Positions 27,165-36,585 are shown, numbered from the stretch's first letter. The stretch is DNA of 49,741 bases from an uncultured Planctomycetota bacterium (GCA_903847315.1 CAINDG010000054.1:1-49741), one strand, 5' to 3'. Program-made: numbers and translations. Notes: generated from the sequence alone by a model not told the origin.

Positions 27165-27887
27165 TTATGTTATTTGCCAATTAACTTTTTTTCTAATTAC
27201 TGAACTGCCGATTCGATTCGGCTCCATCTTCAAAAGTCTTAATATCTCATCCAGTCTTATAGTTCCCTTGTCGGTGATTTTGCAGATAACCCTGACGCCC
27301 CCGGAAACCTGCTCGAATGATTTCAAAAATCCGGAGACATCGATAGTTTTCACAGAACCTTCTTCGTCCAGTATCCTTTCAATCATTATTTTTTCACCCG
27401 CCTCGATAAAGCCGTTGAGCATATCTATCGCGGCAGATATTTCCTTCGATTCCCGTTCATTTATCTCAATCAGATACTCCGCTTCAACCGGTTTATAAGT
27501 AACTTTCCCATTGTGAACAGCTATATCCGTCAGGGAAAATCCCAGCGGTAACTGTCCGGCAATATTCTCGAAATTTTTTTCTGTCGGACCGGTTTGAGCT
27601 ATTTGGGCGCAGAAAACTTCGTCCTCCGACGCAAGTCCTACACTTTTCGGAAGCGGCAGCGACAGTTTCGGATGGGGATTATAGCCTTGACTGTAAATCA
27701 GGCCTATTCCGCTGCGTACCAGGGTCCTCTGAATAACCCTGAACGCTTCCTGATGTGATAAAAACCTGACACCGCCGTGTATTCTGTATCTTCCTGCTAA
27801 TGTCTGTACGTTCAGATTTATTTTCCAATCTCCAAATTTTGTTTTTAAAATTTTATTTAGATAAATCCGCTTCAGCGGATTCCACAA
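27165..27887 (-). CDS. DUF2344 (TIGR03936-type, radical SAM-linked) protein
   Basis: Up to 240 residues. The recognisable domain starts near residue 33: RYRIHGGVRFLSHQEAFRVI, then YSQGYNPHPKLSLPLP. This is characteristic of the DUF2344 family, usually adjacent or fused to a radical SAM/B12 protein and often near rng. The function is unknown; links to RNA modification have been suggested. Here its neighbours are ptsI and rng, and no radical SAM gene is in the window. The first start (TTG 27887) lies only 10 bp after ptsI, at a strong hairpin, and has no ribosome site; a later start just before the conserved domain is possible. Confidence 0.82.
   Translation of the reverse strand: MWNPLKRIYLNKILKTKFGDWKINLNVQTLAGRYRIHGGVRFLSHQEAFRVIQRTLVRSGIGLIYSQGYNPHPKLSLPLPKSVGLASEDEVFCAQIAQTGPTEKNFENIAGQLPLGFSLTDIAVHNGKVTYKPVEAEYLIEINERESKEISAAIDMLNGFIEAGEKIMIERILDEEGSVKTIDVSGFLKSFEQVSGGVRVICKITDKGTIRLDEILRLLKMEPNRIGSSVIRKKVNWQIT
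27864..27881 (-). terminator. Short perfect hairpin between ptsI and the DUF2344 gene
   Basis: AATCCGCT (27864-27871) and AGCGGATT (27874-27881), 8 bp with a 2-nt loop (or 7 bp with a TTCA loop). On the minus strand it is followed by TATCTAAATAAAATTTT. It could weaken read-through after ptsI, or influence the translation start of the next gene. Confidence 0.35.
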
Positions 27888-27897
27888 TTTTAATTTT

Positions 27898-29634
27898 TTA
27901 AAATACTTCAGGCAGAACTTTCATTGCGGCACTTCGAATATAATTCACTATTTCCCGCTCGGAGTTCATCGAAAGAGCTTTTCTTGCGATAATATTGCAG
28001 GACTCTACTGTAACCGAGCGGACAAGTTTTTTAATTTCCGGTATCATCGGAGGAGCAAGCGAAAAGATTCTAAATCCCAGTCCTAAAAGCAGCATAATAT
28101 ATTCCGGCTCCGAGGCCATTTCGCCGCAGATGCTGGCGCTTATTTTTGCTTTGTTCGCGTCATGTATGACGCTGCGAAGAAGATTTACCACCGCAGGGTC
28201 GGCGCCGGAGTAAAGGGTGGAAACACGTTCGTTTCCGCGGTCCACCGCCAGCGTGTATTGAATCAGGTCGTTTGTCCCTATACTGAAGAAGTCGCTTTCG
28301 CCGGCAAGAATCGATGCCGTAAGGGCTGCCGATGGCGTTTCAATCATTATGCCCACCGGCATATTCGGATTATATTTTATTCCGTCTTCGTCAAGGTCTT
28401 CCATTACATCGTGCAATATCATCTTCGCCTGCCGAACTTCGTGCAGACTGCTTATCAGCGGAAACATTATCCGGACATCGCCATCAACCGACGCCCGCAA
28501 TATCGCCCGCAATTGCGTTTTGAATAATACGAGATTCTGCAGACAGAACCTGATTGAGCGAAGGCCGAGGAATGGGTTGCGTTCCTGTGTGAATCGTTTG
28601 CTCTGCGTAAACTTGTCGGCCCCGAGGTCCATTGTTCTTATTATTATAGGCCTGTTGCCGAAAATCCTGATTACTTCGCTGTATGCTTTATAGTGGTCTT
28701 CTTCCGTGGGTTCGGTCTGGCTGTAAAGATATAAAAACTCGGTACGGTAAAGGCCTATACCCTGGCCGCCCTTATCGAGCACCATTTCCGCTTCATACGG
28801 AAATTCGATATTTCCATACAATTCAATTGCGACCCCGTCGCGGGTAACCGCATCCATATCCCGCAGAGTATCGAGTTCTCTTTCAAGCCGTTCGAATTCG
28901 ATTGCATGCTGTCGATATTCCTTGAGGGTCGGCTCGTCAGGGTCGATTATGACAACGCCGCGGTTGCCGTCTACTATCACAGTTGCAGTCGGAGCGATAT
29001 TTCCTGTAACATCCTCAAGACCCACTACCGCGGGAATACCGAGTGAACGGGCAACGATAGCCGTATGACTTGTCCTGCCGCCCGCATCCGTCGCTAAACC
29101 TTTTATAAATTTTCTGTCAAAACTCGCCGTCTGTGTAGGACTTAGCTCATGAGCGACAATCACAACCTCGCGATTTATATGTTCCGCGTCATCGCGTTTC
29201 CCGCCAACCAGATGTCTCAACAAACGTTTCTCAATGTCATAGATATCTGCCGCGCGTTCGCTGATATATTTATCCTGCACGCTGGCGAAATGGTTTGCGA
29301 TATCACGTAAAGTTATCGAAACAGCGTATTCCGCTGTCAGCAGTTCGTTATAAACAAGGTCGGTGATTTTTTTTCTGAGGTTTTTATCCTTTAAGAAACG
29401 CTGGTGAACGGCAAAAATATCTTTTATATTTCCTTCTGCGATTTCTTCGCCGGACGAAAATTTTTCAAGCTCTTTAACGGCCTTTTTAAAAGCATCCCTG
29501 ACCCGTTTGACTTCCGAGATCTTGGCCGACGGCAGTACAGACCGTTTCGGTATCCGGTAGTCTTCCGAATCTATAACAAGGGACCTTGCGATAGCGATCC
29601 CCGGCGAAACAGCAATTCCTTTTTTAATTTCCAT
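27898..29634 (-). CDS. ptsI: PTS enzyme I (phosphoenolpyruvate-protein phosphotransferase)
   Basis: About 578 residues from ATG 29634 (MEIKKGIAVSPGIA); upstream in-frame codons overlap ptsH, so I prefer this start. It takes phosphate from PEP onto a His and passes it to HPr. The phospho-His lies in GGRTSHTAIVARSLGIPA. The PEP-binding domain shows LYRTEFLY, FLGLRSIRFCL, IETPSAA and the active Cys in SICGEMA. There is no N-terminal GAF domain, so by architecture it is ordinary EI, not EI-Ntr, even though its neighbours are a ptsN-like EIIA and hpf. No EIIB/EIIC is in view. Confidence 0.96.
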   Translation of the reverse strand: MEIKKGIAVSPGIAIARSLVIDSEDYRIPKRSVLPSAKISEVKRVRDAFKKAVKELEKFSSGEEIAEGNIKDIFAVHQRFLKDKNLRKKITDLVYNELLTAEYAVSITLRDIANHFASVQDKYISERAADIYDIEKRLLRHLVGGKRDDAEHINREVVIVAHELSPTQTASFDRKFIKGLATDAGGRTSHTAIVARSLGIPAVVGLEDVTGNIAPTATVIVDGNRGVVIIDPDEPTLKEYRQHAIEFERLERELDTLRDMDAVTRDGVAIELYGNIEFPYEAEMVLDKGGQGIGLYRTEFLYLYSQTEPTEEDHYKAYSEVIRIFGNRPIIIRTMDLGADKFTQSKRFTQERNPFLGLRSIRFCLQNLVLFKTQLRAILRASVDGDVRIMFPLISSLHEVRQAKMILHDVMEDLDEDGIKYNPNMPVGIMIETPSAALTASILAGESDFFSIGTNDLIQYTLAVDRGNERVSTLYSGADPAVVNLLRSVIHDANKAKISASICGEMASEPEYIMLLLGLGFRIFSLAPPMIPEIKKLVRSVTVESCNIIARKALSMNSEREIVNYIRSAAMKVLPEVF

Positions 29635-29644
29635 TTTTAAATAC

Positions 29645-29956
29645 TCACTCGGCAGCTTTCTCTTTCGGCTGCCAGGCGACTTCATCGAAAAGCCTTACTT
29701 CCACAAGGTCTTTTAATGCTTCTATCGCCTGCTGCGAATCTGGCCCTTTGGCCGTTATTGTCAGTTTCGTTCCCGCAGCGGCCGCCAGCATTGCCATATG
29801 CATAATGCTTTTGCCGTTCACCTCGGTTTTGCCGTTGCTTACTTTTATTTCGCTGGTAAATCGGCTTGCAGTATCTACAAACTGCATCGCCGGCCGCATA
29901 TGCAGGCCGTTGGCATTCCTTATTTCTACCTCACTCTGGCTGACTGTATCTGCCAA
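29645..29956 (-). CDS. ptsH: HPr phosphocarrier protein
   Basis: About 103 residues. The phospho-His is in NGLHMRPAMQFV, and a Ser equivalent to the regulatory Ser46 of Gram-positive HPr is in VNGKSIMHMAML. It relays phosphate from EI to EIIA. The start is TTG 29956, supported by AGGAGA about 8 bp upstream. Ser46 implies possible HPr kinase control; no hprK is in the window. Confidence 0.94.
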   Translation of the reverse strand: MADTVSQSEVEIRNANGLHMRPAMQFVDTASRFTSEIKVSNGKTEVNGKSIMHMAMLAAAAGTKLTITAKGPDSQQAIEALKDLVEVRLFDEVAWQPKEKAAE

Positions 29957-30010
29957 CAGTTATTCTCCTGCGTTTCTAATCGGCCTTTCGTTGTAAATAT
30001 TCCGTTCGTT

Positions 30011-30481
30011 TTACCACGATGGATTCTGGTCTGCCTCTACCAGCAGTTCCTTTATCTGTTCTACTGTTTCCGATTGCTTGAGAAATTTTCGGAAATTATC
30101 ATTTTGAAGATGTTCAAAGATGGCTTCCATTGCCTGAAGGTGCTGGTCGCCATCAACAGGACTAATCAGCATAATAATGGTATATACCGGCTGTTTGTCG
30201 AGCGCAGAAAAATCTATCCCGGTCGCGCTTATTCCAATAGCGGCAACGACCTTTTTAACTGCCTTGTGTTTCGTATGCGGCACGGCAACGCCTTTGCCTA
30301 TACCTGTGCTGGCCTCGTTTTCTCTTTTGATAACAGCCTTTGCGATGTCAGCCGCGTTGTCCTTGCCGAGTTTCCCGGCCTTGTCAAGAATACTGATAAG
30401 TTCCCTTATCGCTTCATCTCTTTTTACCGCCTCAAGCCTTGGTATAATTGCCTTGGCACAGATAACATCCGCTATTTTCAT
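30011..30481 (-). CDS. ptsN: PTS EIIA protein (ptsN/fructose type)
   Basis: A 156-residue EIIA domain of the fructose/mannitol/Ntr family. The phosphorylated His is in GKGVAVPHTKHKAVKK. It is a stand-alone domain with no EIIB/EIIC, next to hpf, which matches the regulatory nitrogen-PTS gene order of proteobacteria (hpf-ptsN). Its likely role is to report PEP/nitrogen/potassium status rather than to carry sugar (inference). AGGAGT lies 4-5 bp before the ATG. Confidence 0.9.
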   Translation of the reverse strand: MKIADVICAKAIIPRLEAVKRDEAIRELISILDKAGKLGKDNAADIAKAVIKRENEASTGIGKGVAVPHTKHKAVKKVVAAIGISATGIDFSALDKQPVYTIIMLISPVDGDQHLQAMEAIFEHLQNDNFRKFLKQSETVEQIKELLVEADQNPSW

Positions 30482-30495
30482 ATTAACTCCTGAAT

Positions 30496-30813
30496 TTATA
30501 ATTCGCCGCCTGTATGCTTGTTGTCTCTTTCTTTTTGTTTTTGTTTTGTAATCTGGCGTTCGACTTTTTTAACCGCTTCGTCCACGCACGCATACATATC
30601 CTCACCGGTCTCTTTGCCAACAAATACGTGATTATGCCGTGCTCTCGCGATTATTTCCACGCTGCTTGATGCTCCATCTTTGCTGCCTTCGACAATTGCT
30701 TCCACATCCATTATACTGTTGTAAAAATGGGCAAGTCCGGAGACTTTCTCCTCAATTCGCGTTTTGATAGAATCGGTCATTTCCATATGTTTGCCTATTA
30801 TTCTGATGTCCAC
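30496..30813 (-). CDS. hpf: Ribosome hibernation promoting factor (short HPF/RaiA type)
   Basis: A 105-residue protein that opens MDIRIIGKHMEMTDSIKTRI, typical of HPF/YfiA, and ends in a charged tail. It binds the 30S decoding region and silences ribosomes in stationary phase. It lacks the C-terminal dimerisation domain of long HPF. The start is GTG 30813, with AAGGAG 8 bp upstream. It is first in the minus-strand string that continues into ptsN, ptsH and ptsI. Confidence 0.92.
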   Translation of the reverse strand: MDIRIIGKHMEMTDSIKTRIEEKVSGLAHFYNSIMDVEAIVEGSKDGASSSVEIIARARHNHVFVGKETGEDMYACVDEAVKKVERQITKQKQKERDNKHTGGEL

Positions 30814-30865
30814 GTTAGCTTCTCCTTAATAAACATTCATTCATCTTATAAATAATAAGAAAACA

Positions 30866-30895
30866 GATACAATTACACAAATTCCCGATTGTCAA
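30866..30895 (-). promoter_or_regulatory. Candidate sigma-70 promoter for the hpf-pts gene string
   Basis: On the minus strand, TTGACA (30895-30890), 18 bp, then TGTATC (30871-30866). The -35 is perfect and the -10 is weak. The region 30814-31138 contains no gene I can support; it holds this promoter and, further right, the hairpin downstream of lpd. Confidence 0.4.
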
Positions 30896-31059
30896 AATGG
30901 CTGGCAACAGTGGAGCCGGACTCCTGAAGAAGTACGTCCTAAAATTTCGTAAAATCTGCATTTCCCCTGACTTATAATCTTTTTATTGTTTTTTCTTAGG
31001 CTGACATTCAGCCATTAGCTTCAGTAAAATCATAAAATGGACAAAAAAAGTCGCTAAAT

Positions 31060-31082
31060 CTGTAAACCACTGTACTTTACAG
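31060..31082 (-). terminator. Stem-loop downstream of lpd
   Basis: CTGTAAA (31060-31066) and TTTACAG (31076-31082), 7 bp, 9-nt loop, about 57 bp past the lpd stop. It is weak and has no clean T-run. Confidence 0.3.
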
Positions 31083-31138
31083 GGTACTGCCCGTCAATAA
31101 AAAACTAAAGCTTAATATACTGTACGGCGGCAGGCATT

Positions 31139-32521
31139 TTAAGTTCTTGGCGGTATATGCAGGCCCAAACCGAAGGCGTCTTCCCACGCTTCTTTGAGAA
31201 CCTCTGAAACTGTCGGATGCGCAAACGAAATTTCGCTTATTTTTTCTTTGCTGCCCAAAAGAATCCGTGCAGCAGCAATCATTTCAGTAACGCCGGCGCC
31301 AACCATTGTTACACCGAGAATTTGATTTGTTTTTTTGTCCCGTATAACTCTTACTTCGCCGACCGTTTCATTATGCGCAAGACTCCTGCCGTTGGCTCTG
31401 AAGAATGACCTGCCGACAGTGTAATCAATCCCCGCCTGTTTGCATTTAGTCTCATTTTTGCCGACTGATGCGACTTCTGGAAATGTATAAACCGCCCTCG
31501 GCACAAGCGAATAATCTTCTATGCGAGCCTTACCACCCATCGCATTTTCAGCGGCTGTCTCCGCTTCAAGAAATGCGCCGTGAGCAAGATATGTCGTCCC
31601 GACCGCGTCGCCAATCGCATAAACGCCCGGCACATTCGTTTCCATTCTGTCATTGACCTTTATCGCTGAACCGTTCATCTGGAGCGAAAGATTTTTAACA
31701 GTCTGATTGTCGCAGAACGCTTTTCTGCCGACAGAAACAAGAACCTTCTCGGCCTCGATTGATGTACCGTCTTCGAGAGAAAGTTTTATCTTTGAACCTG
31801 ACTTTTCGGAAGTTGTCACCTTTTTGCCGGCAATTATATCTATACCGAGTTTTTTGAATTCTCTTGTTAATAATTGCCCTACCCATTCATCCTCAAACGG
31901 CAGAATATTCGGCAGCGCCTATATAATAGTTATTTTTGAGCCGATGGCGGCATAAATACAGGCCATTTCGCAGCCGATTACTCCCCCGCCTATTATAATC
32001 ATCGACTTGGGTATCTCGGCCAGGGACAAAGCCTCCGTACTGCTTATTATTGTTTTGCCGTCAAAGCGAACAGACGGAATTTCTATCGGTACCGAGCCGG
32101 TAGCGATGATTATTTTTGCCGCTTCAATCTCAGCCGGCGAATTTCCCTGCACAGCGATTTTATTTTTTGCCGTAACAGTACCCGTCCCCTGAAATATTTT
32201 TATTTTATTGCTTCCAATCAATCCAGCCAGACCTTTTCTTGACCCCGCAACGACCGCTTCTTTTCGGCTTTGCATTTTCGGCCAGTTTACTCTTGGGTTA
32301 TCGAAATCAATCCCCATCAAACCGGCATTTTTTGCAAGATTAAAAATATGGGCAGAGGCCAGCAGTGTTTTCGACGGGATGCAGCCCCTGTTAAGACAGG
32401 TTCCGCCAATTTGCTCCTTTTCGATAATGGCAACGGCTGCGCCTTTTTGTGCGCATCTTATTGCAGCGGCATATCCGCCCGGCCCCGAACCGATTACAGC
32501 AACGTCAAATTTTTCAGCCAT
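31139..32521 (-). pseudogene. lpdA: Dihydrolipoamide dehydrogenase interrupted by one in-frame amber codon
   Basis: Read through, the frame gives about 460 residues, the usual Lpd length. It has FAD motif AVIGSGPGGYAAAI, redox pair GGTCLNRGCIPSK, NAD motif IIIGGGVIGCEMA, AIGDAVG, and the C-terminal catalytic His-Glu in AHPTVSEVLKEA. Codon 201 (31921-31919) is TAG. The frame on both sides is the same, and the missing residue falls where Lpd proteins have Glu in ...TIIEALP, the Glu that holds the NAD ribose. GAG to TAG would explain it. TAG ends nadE, kdsD and pelA here, so recoding is unlikely; a real nonsense mutation or a consensus error fits better. The start is ATG 32521, with GGAG 7 bp upstream. 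It follows birA, nadC and uvrB. Confidence 0.88.
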
Positions 32522-32523
32522 TA

Positions 32524-33336
32524 TCAATCTCCGTTTGCCTGATTTTTCACTATCGTAGTTGAAGCCGCATCGAACATCCTGACCCCGCCGCGCTCAAGCT
32601 GCAATATAAGTCCCTCGGCAGGTTCGACACCGACGCAATTGCCCGTAAACTCCCTGCCGTTATGCCCGACAGTAATACGTTTGCCAATCAGCATACTCCT
32701 GTTTCGCCACTTTTCAACAATTTCATCAGAATTTTTAACCGCAATATCGATAAAACTGTCAAGATTTACAAGCAGTCTCTTTGCAAGCTGGTTCCTGTCG
32801 CATACCAAACCGCTTTCAACATCGATACTCGTAGCCGTCTGTGCCAGTTCGCCGGTAAAATCCTGCTTTCCCTGATGGCAGTTTATCCCGATACCCACAA
32901 TATAATATTTCTTTTTGTTTTTTGTGAACGCCTCAACCAGGATGCCCGCTGTTTTTTTGCCGTTCAGCAGAATATCGTTAGGCCATTTTATTTTCGCCTC
33001 ATTCCTGCCGCATTTCGCGATTGTCTCCGCTGCAGCGACAGCAACCGTGATGGTTATCATATCTGAACCGATTTGAGGATTAAAAAGCAGAACAGAACAC
33101 AAAATGCTTTTGCCATTATCGTCGAACCATTTATTGCCTCTCCTGCCCCTGCCCGCGGTCTGATGCTCTGCAAAAACTACAAGCCCGTCGTTCTTCTCGC
33201 CGCCTTTTGCGTACTCGGATGCGACATCGTTTGTGCTTGAAGTGCTTTTGTAAACTATTACTTCCCTGCCTATTCGGCCGGTGTCGAGATTTGATTTAAT
33301 TAAATCTGCGTCAAGTAAAATATACTGACCGGACAT
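32524..33336 (-). CDS. birA: Biotin--[acetyl-CoA-carboxylase] ligase
   Basis: About 270 residues from ATG 33336 (MSGQYILL). It activates biotin as biotinyl-AMP and attaches it to carrier proteins. Motifs: TSSTNDVA, the biotinyl-AMP loop GRGRRGNKW, and KWPNDILLNGKKTAGIL. No N-terminal winged helix is present, so it is the monofunctional class without repressor activity. A longer TTG start at 33357 would overlap nadC. It overlaps the lpd ribosome site at its 3' end. Confidence 0.93.
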   Translation of the reverse strand: MSGQYILLDADLIKSNLDTGRIGREVIVYKSTSSTNDVASEYAKGGEKNDGLVVFAEHQTAGRGRRGNKWFDDNGKSILCSVLLFNPQIGSDMITITVAVAAAETIAKCGRNEAKIKWPNDILLNGKKTAGILVEAFTKNKKKYYIVGIGINCHQGKQDFTGELAQTATSIDVESGLVCDRNQLAKRLLVNLDSFIDIAVKNSDEIVEKWRNRSMLIGKRITVGHNGREFTGNCVGVEPAEGLILQLERGGVRMFDAASTTIVKNQANGD

Positions 33337-33340
33337 TTTT

Positions 33341-34219
33341 TTAAAATTCTCTGTCAAGACCTATATCGACTGACACGGCACCATGCGTTATAGCGCCTAT
33401 GGAAATTCTGTCCACGCCGCAAAGCGCGATTTGTCTTACATTATTGAGCGTAATTCCGCCGCTCGCTTCAAGCTGCGGCTTGTTTTTGCCTCTGCACATC
33501 TTGTCTCTCATCGCGACGGCGTGTTTATACTGCCACTGACCCATATTATCCAGCAGCACCACATCGATGCCCGGCACCTTCAAAACGTGGTTAAGCTGGT
33601 CGTCAACGTGGTCAACTTCAACGCAGACAAATTTTACGCCTTCAATTTTCCTCGCTTTTCCGACAAGGATTTTCAGCCTCGGCTCAAAATTTTTACTAAG
33701 CTGTGCAATATGATTATCCTTGAACATCACAGCTTCTCTAAGGCTGAACCGGTGATTATGTCCTTTGCCGCATCGAACAGCGTATTTCTCAAGCTCTCGC
33801 CACCCGGGTATCGTCTTACGAGTATCGAATATCTTCGCTTGCGTCCCGCGGACTGCGTGAACAAATTTATAAGTCATCGTCGCTATTCCGCACATCCTCT
33901 GCAAAAAATTGAGAACCACCCGCTCGGCGCTCAGCATCGGCCGTATCGGTCCTTCGATAACGCCCAGTCTGTCGGCGACATTTGCACGCTGCCCGTCGTG
34001 TTTGAGAATCTTCAGTTTCAGTTTCGCGTCGTATTTCTTCAATACCTCCCTGGCCACATTCATTCCGCTTACTACTATTTCCTCGCGCGTAATAATATAT
34101 GTCTTGCCCGTCGCTCCTGCGGGTATCATAAGCTCGCTCGACGGGTCTCCGCCGCCGTAATCTTCCTCGATTGCCATATCGATAAGTTTTCTTACTCTAT
34201 CGTTGTCCAGCATTTTCAT
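33341..34219 (-). CDS. nadC: Nicotinate-nucleotide pyrophosphorylase (carboxylating)
   Basis: A 292-residue quinolinate phosphoribosyltransferase that makes nicotinate mononucleotide. Motifs: [43 protein letters not shown] and LEASGGI. Its ATG overlaps the uvrB stop (ATGA). It supplies the NAD pathway whose last step, nadE, lies elsewhere in the window. Confidence 0.96.
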   Translation of the reverse strand: MKMLDNDRVRKLIDMAIEEDYGGGDPSSELMIPAGATGKTYIITREEIVVSGMNVAREVLKKYDAKLKLKILKHDGQRANVADRLGVIEGPIRPMLSAERVVLNFLQRMCGIATMTYKFVHAVRGTQAKIFDTRKTIPGWRELEKYAVRCGKGHNHRFSLREAVMFKDNHIAQLSKNFEPRLKILVGKARKIEGVKFVCVEVDHVDDQLNHVLKVPGIDVVLLDNMGQWQYKHAVAMRDKMCRGKNKPQLEASGGITLNNVRQIALCGVDRISIGAITHGAVSVDIGLDREF

Positions 34220-36201
34220 TTTATTTTTCCTATCTGCGGCAGTTCTTTTAATTCTTTCAGTTGGTCTCTCAAAAATGCCGCTCTTTCAAAATCGAGCTTT
34301 TCCGCCGCCTCCAGCATTTCCTTTTCTATCTGCACCGCTATTTCAGCGGCGTCATATTCTTCATCGCTCAGATTCACCGCCTGCTGAGCGATTTGTCTTG
34401 CCTTTAGTTTATCCTGCAGACCGGCATAAATCTGTTTTTTTATCGTTTCAGGCGTAATATTGTGTTCTTTATTGTACTGTATCTGTATTGTACGCCGGCG
34501 ATTCGTTTCGTCAATTGCTTTTTGCATCGAATTCGTTACCCTGTCGGCATACAAAAACACCTTCGCGTCAACGTTTCTCGCTGTTCTGCCGATAGTCTGA
34601 ATAAGCGATGTATGGCTCCTCAAAAAACCTTCCTTGTCAGCATCGAGAATCGCTACCAGCGAAACCTCCGGCAAATCCAGTCCTTCACGCAGCAGATTTA
34701 TACCGACCAATATGTCAAACTCGCCCAAACGCAAATCGCGAAGAATTACAACTCGTTCAAGTGTTTTTATTTCGCTATGCAGATATCGGCACCGATATCC
34801 TTTTTTCGTTATGTATGAAGACAAATCTTCAGCAAGTCTTTTCGTTAATGTCGTAACCAATACCCGCTGTTTCAACTGCACGTGTTTTTCAATCTGGTCA
34901 AGAAGATGAGGCACCTGGTTTGACGCCGGATGAATAAAAATCTCCGGGTCAATCAATCCTGTCGGCCTGACAACCTGCTCGACTACCGCGCCTTTGCTCA
35001 GGTTCAATTCGAATTCTGCAGGCGTCGCCGATACAAATATTACATTGCGCCAATCCTGCTGAAATTCCTCAAACCGCAAAGGCCTGTTATCCATCGCGCT
35101 GGGCAGTCGAAATCCATGCTCGACAAGAACTTCTTTCCTGCTCTTGTCTCCCGCGTGCATCGCCCGAATTTGCGGCACCGTCACGTGCGATTCGTCGATA
35201 AACAAAAGAAAATCGTCCGGAAAATAATCAATCAGCGTATATGGCCTTGCCCCCGCAGGCAGTCCGCTCAAATGCCTTGAGTAATTTTCAATCCCGCTGC
35301 AAAATCCGACTTCCTTAAGCATCTCGATATCGTACATCGTCCTTGCCGCGAGCCTCTGCGCCTCTAAAAGTTTGCCGTCCTGCCGCAATTTCATAAGCTG
35401 CTGGTCAAGTTCGGCTTTTATACTCGTCGTGGCAAGTTCAATCCGCTCTGCGGGCATTACATAATGCCCTGCCGGATATACGAACAATTGTTCTTCTTTC
35501 GCCAGTATTTCTCCGCTTGTCGGATTGATATAATTTATCTTTTCAATCTCATCGCCGAAAAATTCCAGCCTTACCGCAAACGATTCGTAGCTCGGCCACA
35601 ATTCCACAACATCGCCTCGAACCCTGAAAGTGCCGCGATGAAAATCAATATCGTTCCTTGCGTATTGAATATCCGACAATCTGCCTAAAAGTTCATTGCG
35701 TTCGACCGTCTCGCCGATTTTGATAGCGACAACACTTGATTTATAATCTTCAGGCGAACCCAAACCGAAAATGCACGATACAGAGGCAACGATAATCACA
35801 TCTTCTCGGCTTGTCAGACTGGCCGTCGCCGCAAGGCGGAGTCTATCTAATTCATCGTTTCGGGATGCGTCTTTTTCGATATAAATATCCCGCTGCGGTA
35901 TATACGCCTCAGGCTGGTAATAATCGTAATAGCTGACGAAGTATTCGACCGCGTTATTTGGAAAAAGCCCTTTGAATTCTTCATAAAGCTGGGCGGCAAG
36001 TGTCTTATTATGACTAATTACGAGTGTTGGCCTTTGATATTGTGCGATGACGTTAGCCATTGTGAATGTTTTTCCGCTTCCCGTAACGCCATGCAGGGTC
36101 TGGTACTGTTTGCCGGCCTTGATGTTCTCGGCAAGGATTTTTATCGCCTCCGGCTGGTCGCCTTTAGGCGTAAATTGACTTATTAATTGAAACTTCGCCA
36201 T
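34216..36201 (-). CDS. uvrB: Excinuclease ABC subunit B
   Basis: A 661-residue nucleotide-excision-repair helicase. Walker A is [14 protein letters not shown]. The beta-hairpin that inserts between strands is [15 protein letters not shown], and DEAD-like motif II is IDESHVT. Helicase motifs V/VI are [16 protein letters not shown] and QTIGRTARN. The C-terminal UVR coiled coil is near residues 620-655. It is first in the uvrB-nadC-birA-lpd unit. Confidence 0.98.
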   Translation of the reverse strand: MAKFQLISQFTPKGDQPEAIKILAENIKAGKQYQTLHGVTGSGKTFTMANVIAQYQRPTLVISHNKTLAAQLYEEFKGLFPNNAVEYFVSYYDYYQPEAYIPQRDIYIEKDASRNDELDRLRLAATASLTSREDVIIVASVSCIFGLGSPEDYKSSVVAIKIGETVERNELLGRLSDIQYARNDIDFHRGTFRVRGDVVELWPSYESFAVRLEFFGDEIEKINYINPTSGEILAKEEQLFVYPAGHYVMPAERIELATTSIKAELDQQLMKLRQDGKLLEAQRLAARTMYDIEMLKEVGFCSGIENYSRHLSGLPAGARPYTLIDYFPDDFLLFIDESHVTVPQIRAMHAGDKSRKEVLVEHGFRLPSAMDNRPLRFEEFQQDWRNVIFVSATPAEFELNLSKGAVVEQVVRPTGLIDPEIFIHPASNQVPHLLDQIEKHVQLKQRVLVTTLTKRLAEDLSSYITKKGYRCRYLHSEIKTLERVVILRDLRLGEFDILVGINLLREGLDLPEVSLVAILDADKEGFLRSHTSLIQTIGRTARNVDAKVFLYADRVTNSMQKAIDETNRRRTIQIQYNKEHNITPETIKKQIYAGLQDKLKARQIAQQAVNLSDEEYDAAEIAVQIEKEMLEAAEKLDFERAAFLRDQLKELKELPQIGKIK

Positions 36202-36213
36202 ATTCTTAATATT

Positions 36214-36241
36214 AACCGCGAATTACACTTATTTCACGGTT
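36214..36241 (-). promoter_or_regulatory. Inverted repeat just upstream of uvrB
   Basis: AACCGCGAA (36214-36222) and TTCACGGTT (36233-36241) match in 8 of 9 positions with a 10-bp spacer. It is centred about 26 bp before the uvrB ATG, so it could be an operator (for example for an SOS repressor) or a leader hairpin. The rest of 36202-36339 shows no gene. Confidence 0.3.
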
Positions 36242-36339
36242 TATTTGTTCAGTCCCCTCATCCCCACATGATGGGATTGTCATTGTGATGTCATGTATCG
36301 CATCGAAACAACGTAAAGACGGCAGGTTAAAATTTGCGC

Positions 36340-36370
36340 AAAAAAAAGGCTGCCCTTTTAACGGTCAGCC
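36340..36370 (-). terminator. Intrinsic terminator of the ncRNA
   Basis: On the minus strand GGCTGACC (36370-36363), a 7-nt loop and GGGCAGCC (36355-36348) pair except for one mismatch. They are followed by eight T residues (36347-36340). Confidence 0.85.
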
Positions 36371-36580
36371 GCTGTGAAAAACCCATTCCTACCTTGGACA
36401 CTTTTTGCCCACCTTGTTGCTACAAATGCACACGAGCACGAGCACGAGCACCGAATTCCTCGGTTCTGTAAGGCAGGCGAACAATCCCTCAGGCATTAAA
36501 GTTATCGCTCATGCAAATCTGTTTGAGCAAAGGCATACGCTATGACTTCCTTTGCCGGCCTTTCAGCAATGCTACTATAT
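36340..36580 (-). ncRNA. Structured non-coding RNA, possibly 6S-like
   Basis: This ~240-nt minus-strand unit has its own promoter (36615-36586) and intrinsic terminator (36370-36340) and contains no credible ORF. Reading 5' to 3', GCCTGCCTT (36476-36468) can pair with AAGGTGGGC (36415-36407) over 9 bp (two G-U), enclosing an ACCGA/TCGGT stem and a (GTGCTC)-type tandem repeat. Outside this helix are unpaired strands TTGTTC and AAAAAGTG, then GGA/TCC and CCT/AGG. A long rod with a central bubble and the 5' stretch CCTGAGGGATTGTTCGCC resemble 6S RNA. The match is by eye only. A 5' hairpin GCAAAGG/CCTTTGC is extra to normal 6S. SRP RNA, RNase P RNA and tmRNA signatures were not found. Confidence 0.6.
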
Positions 36581-36585
36581 CGACT

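Noticed and set aside
31919-31921. Amber codon in lpd as recoding (pyrrolysine or suppressed stop)
   Set aside because: TAG ends nadE, kdsD and pelA normally, and no pyl genes are in view; the TAG position needs Glu, not a novel residue.
36431-36451. GAGCAC repeat as a CRISPR array
   Set aside because: The unit is 6 bp with no spacers; it lies within the predicted RNA hairpin tip.
36340-36580. ncRNA as SRP RNA, RNase P RNA or tmRNA
   Set aside because: No GGAAGGAAGCAGC-type SRP loop, no RNase P core (GAGGAAAGTC, ACAGAA..GGCTTA) and no tRNA-like ends with a tag ORF.
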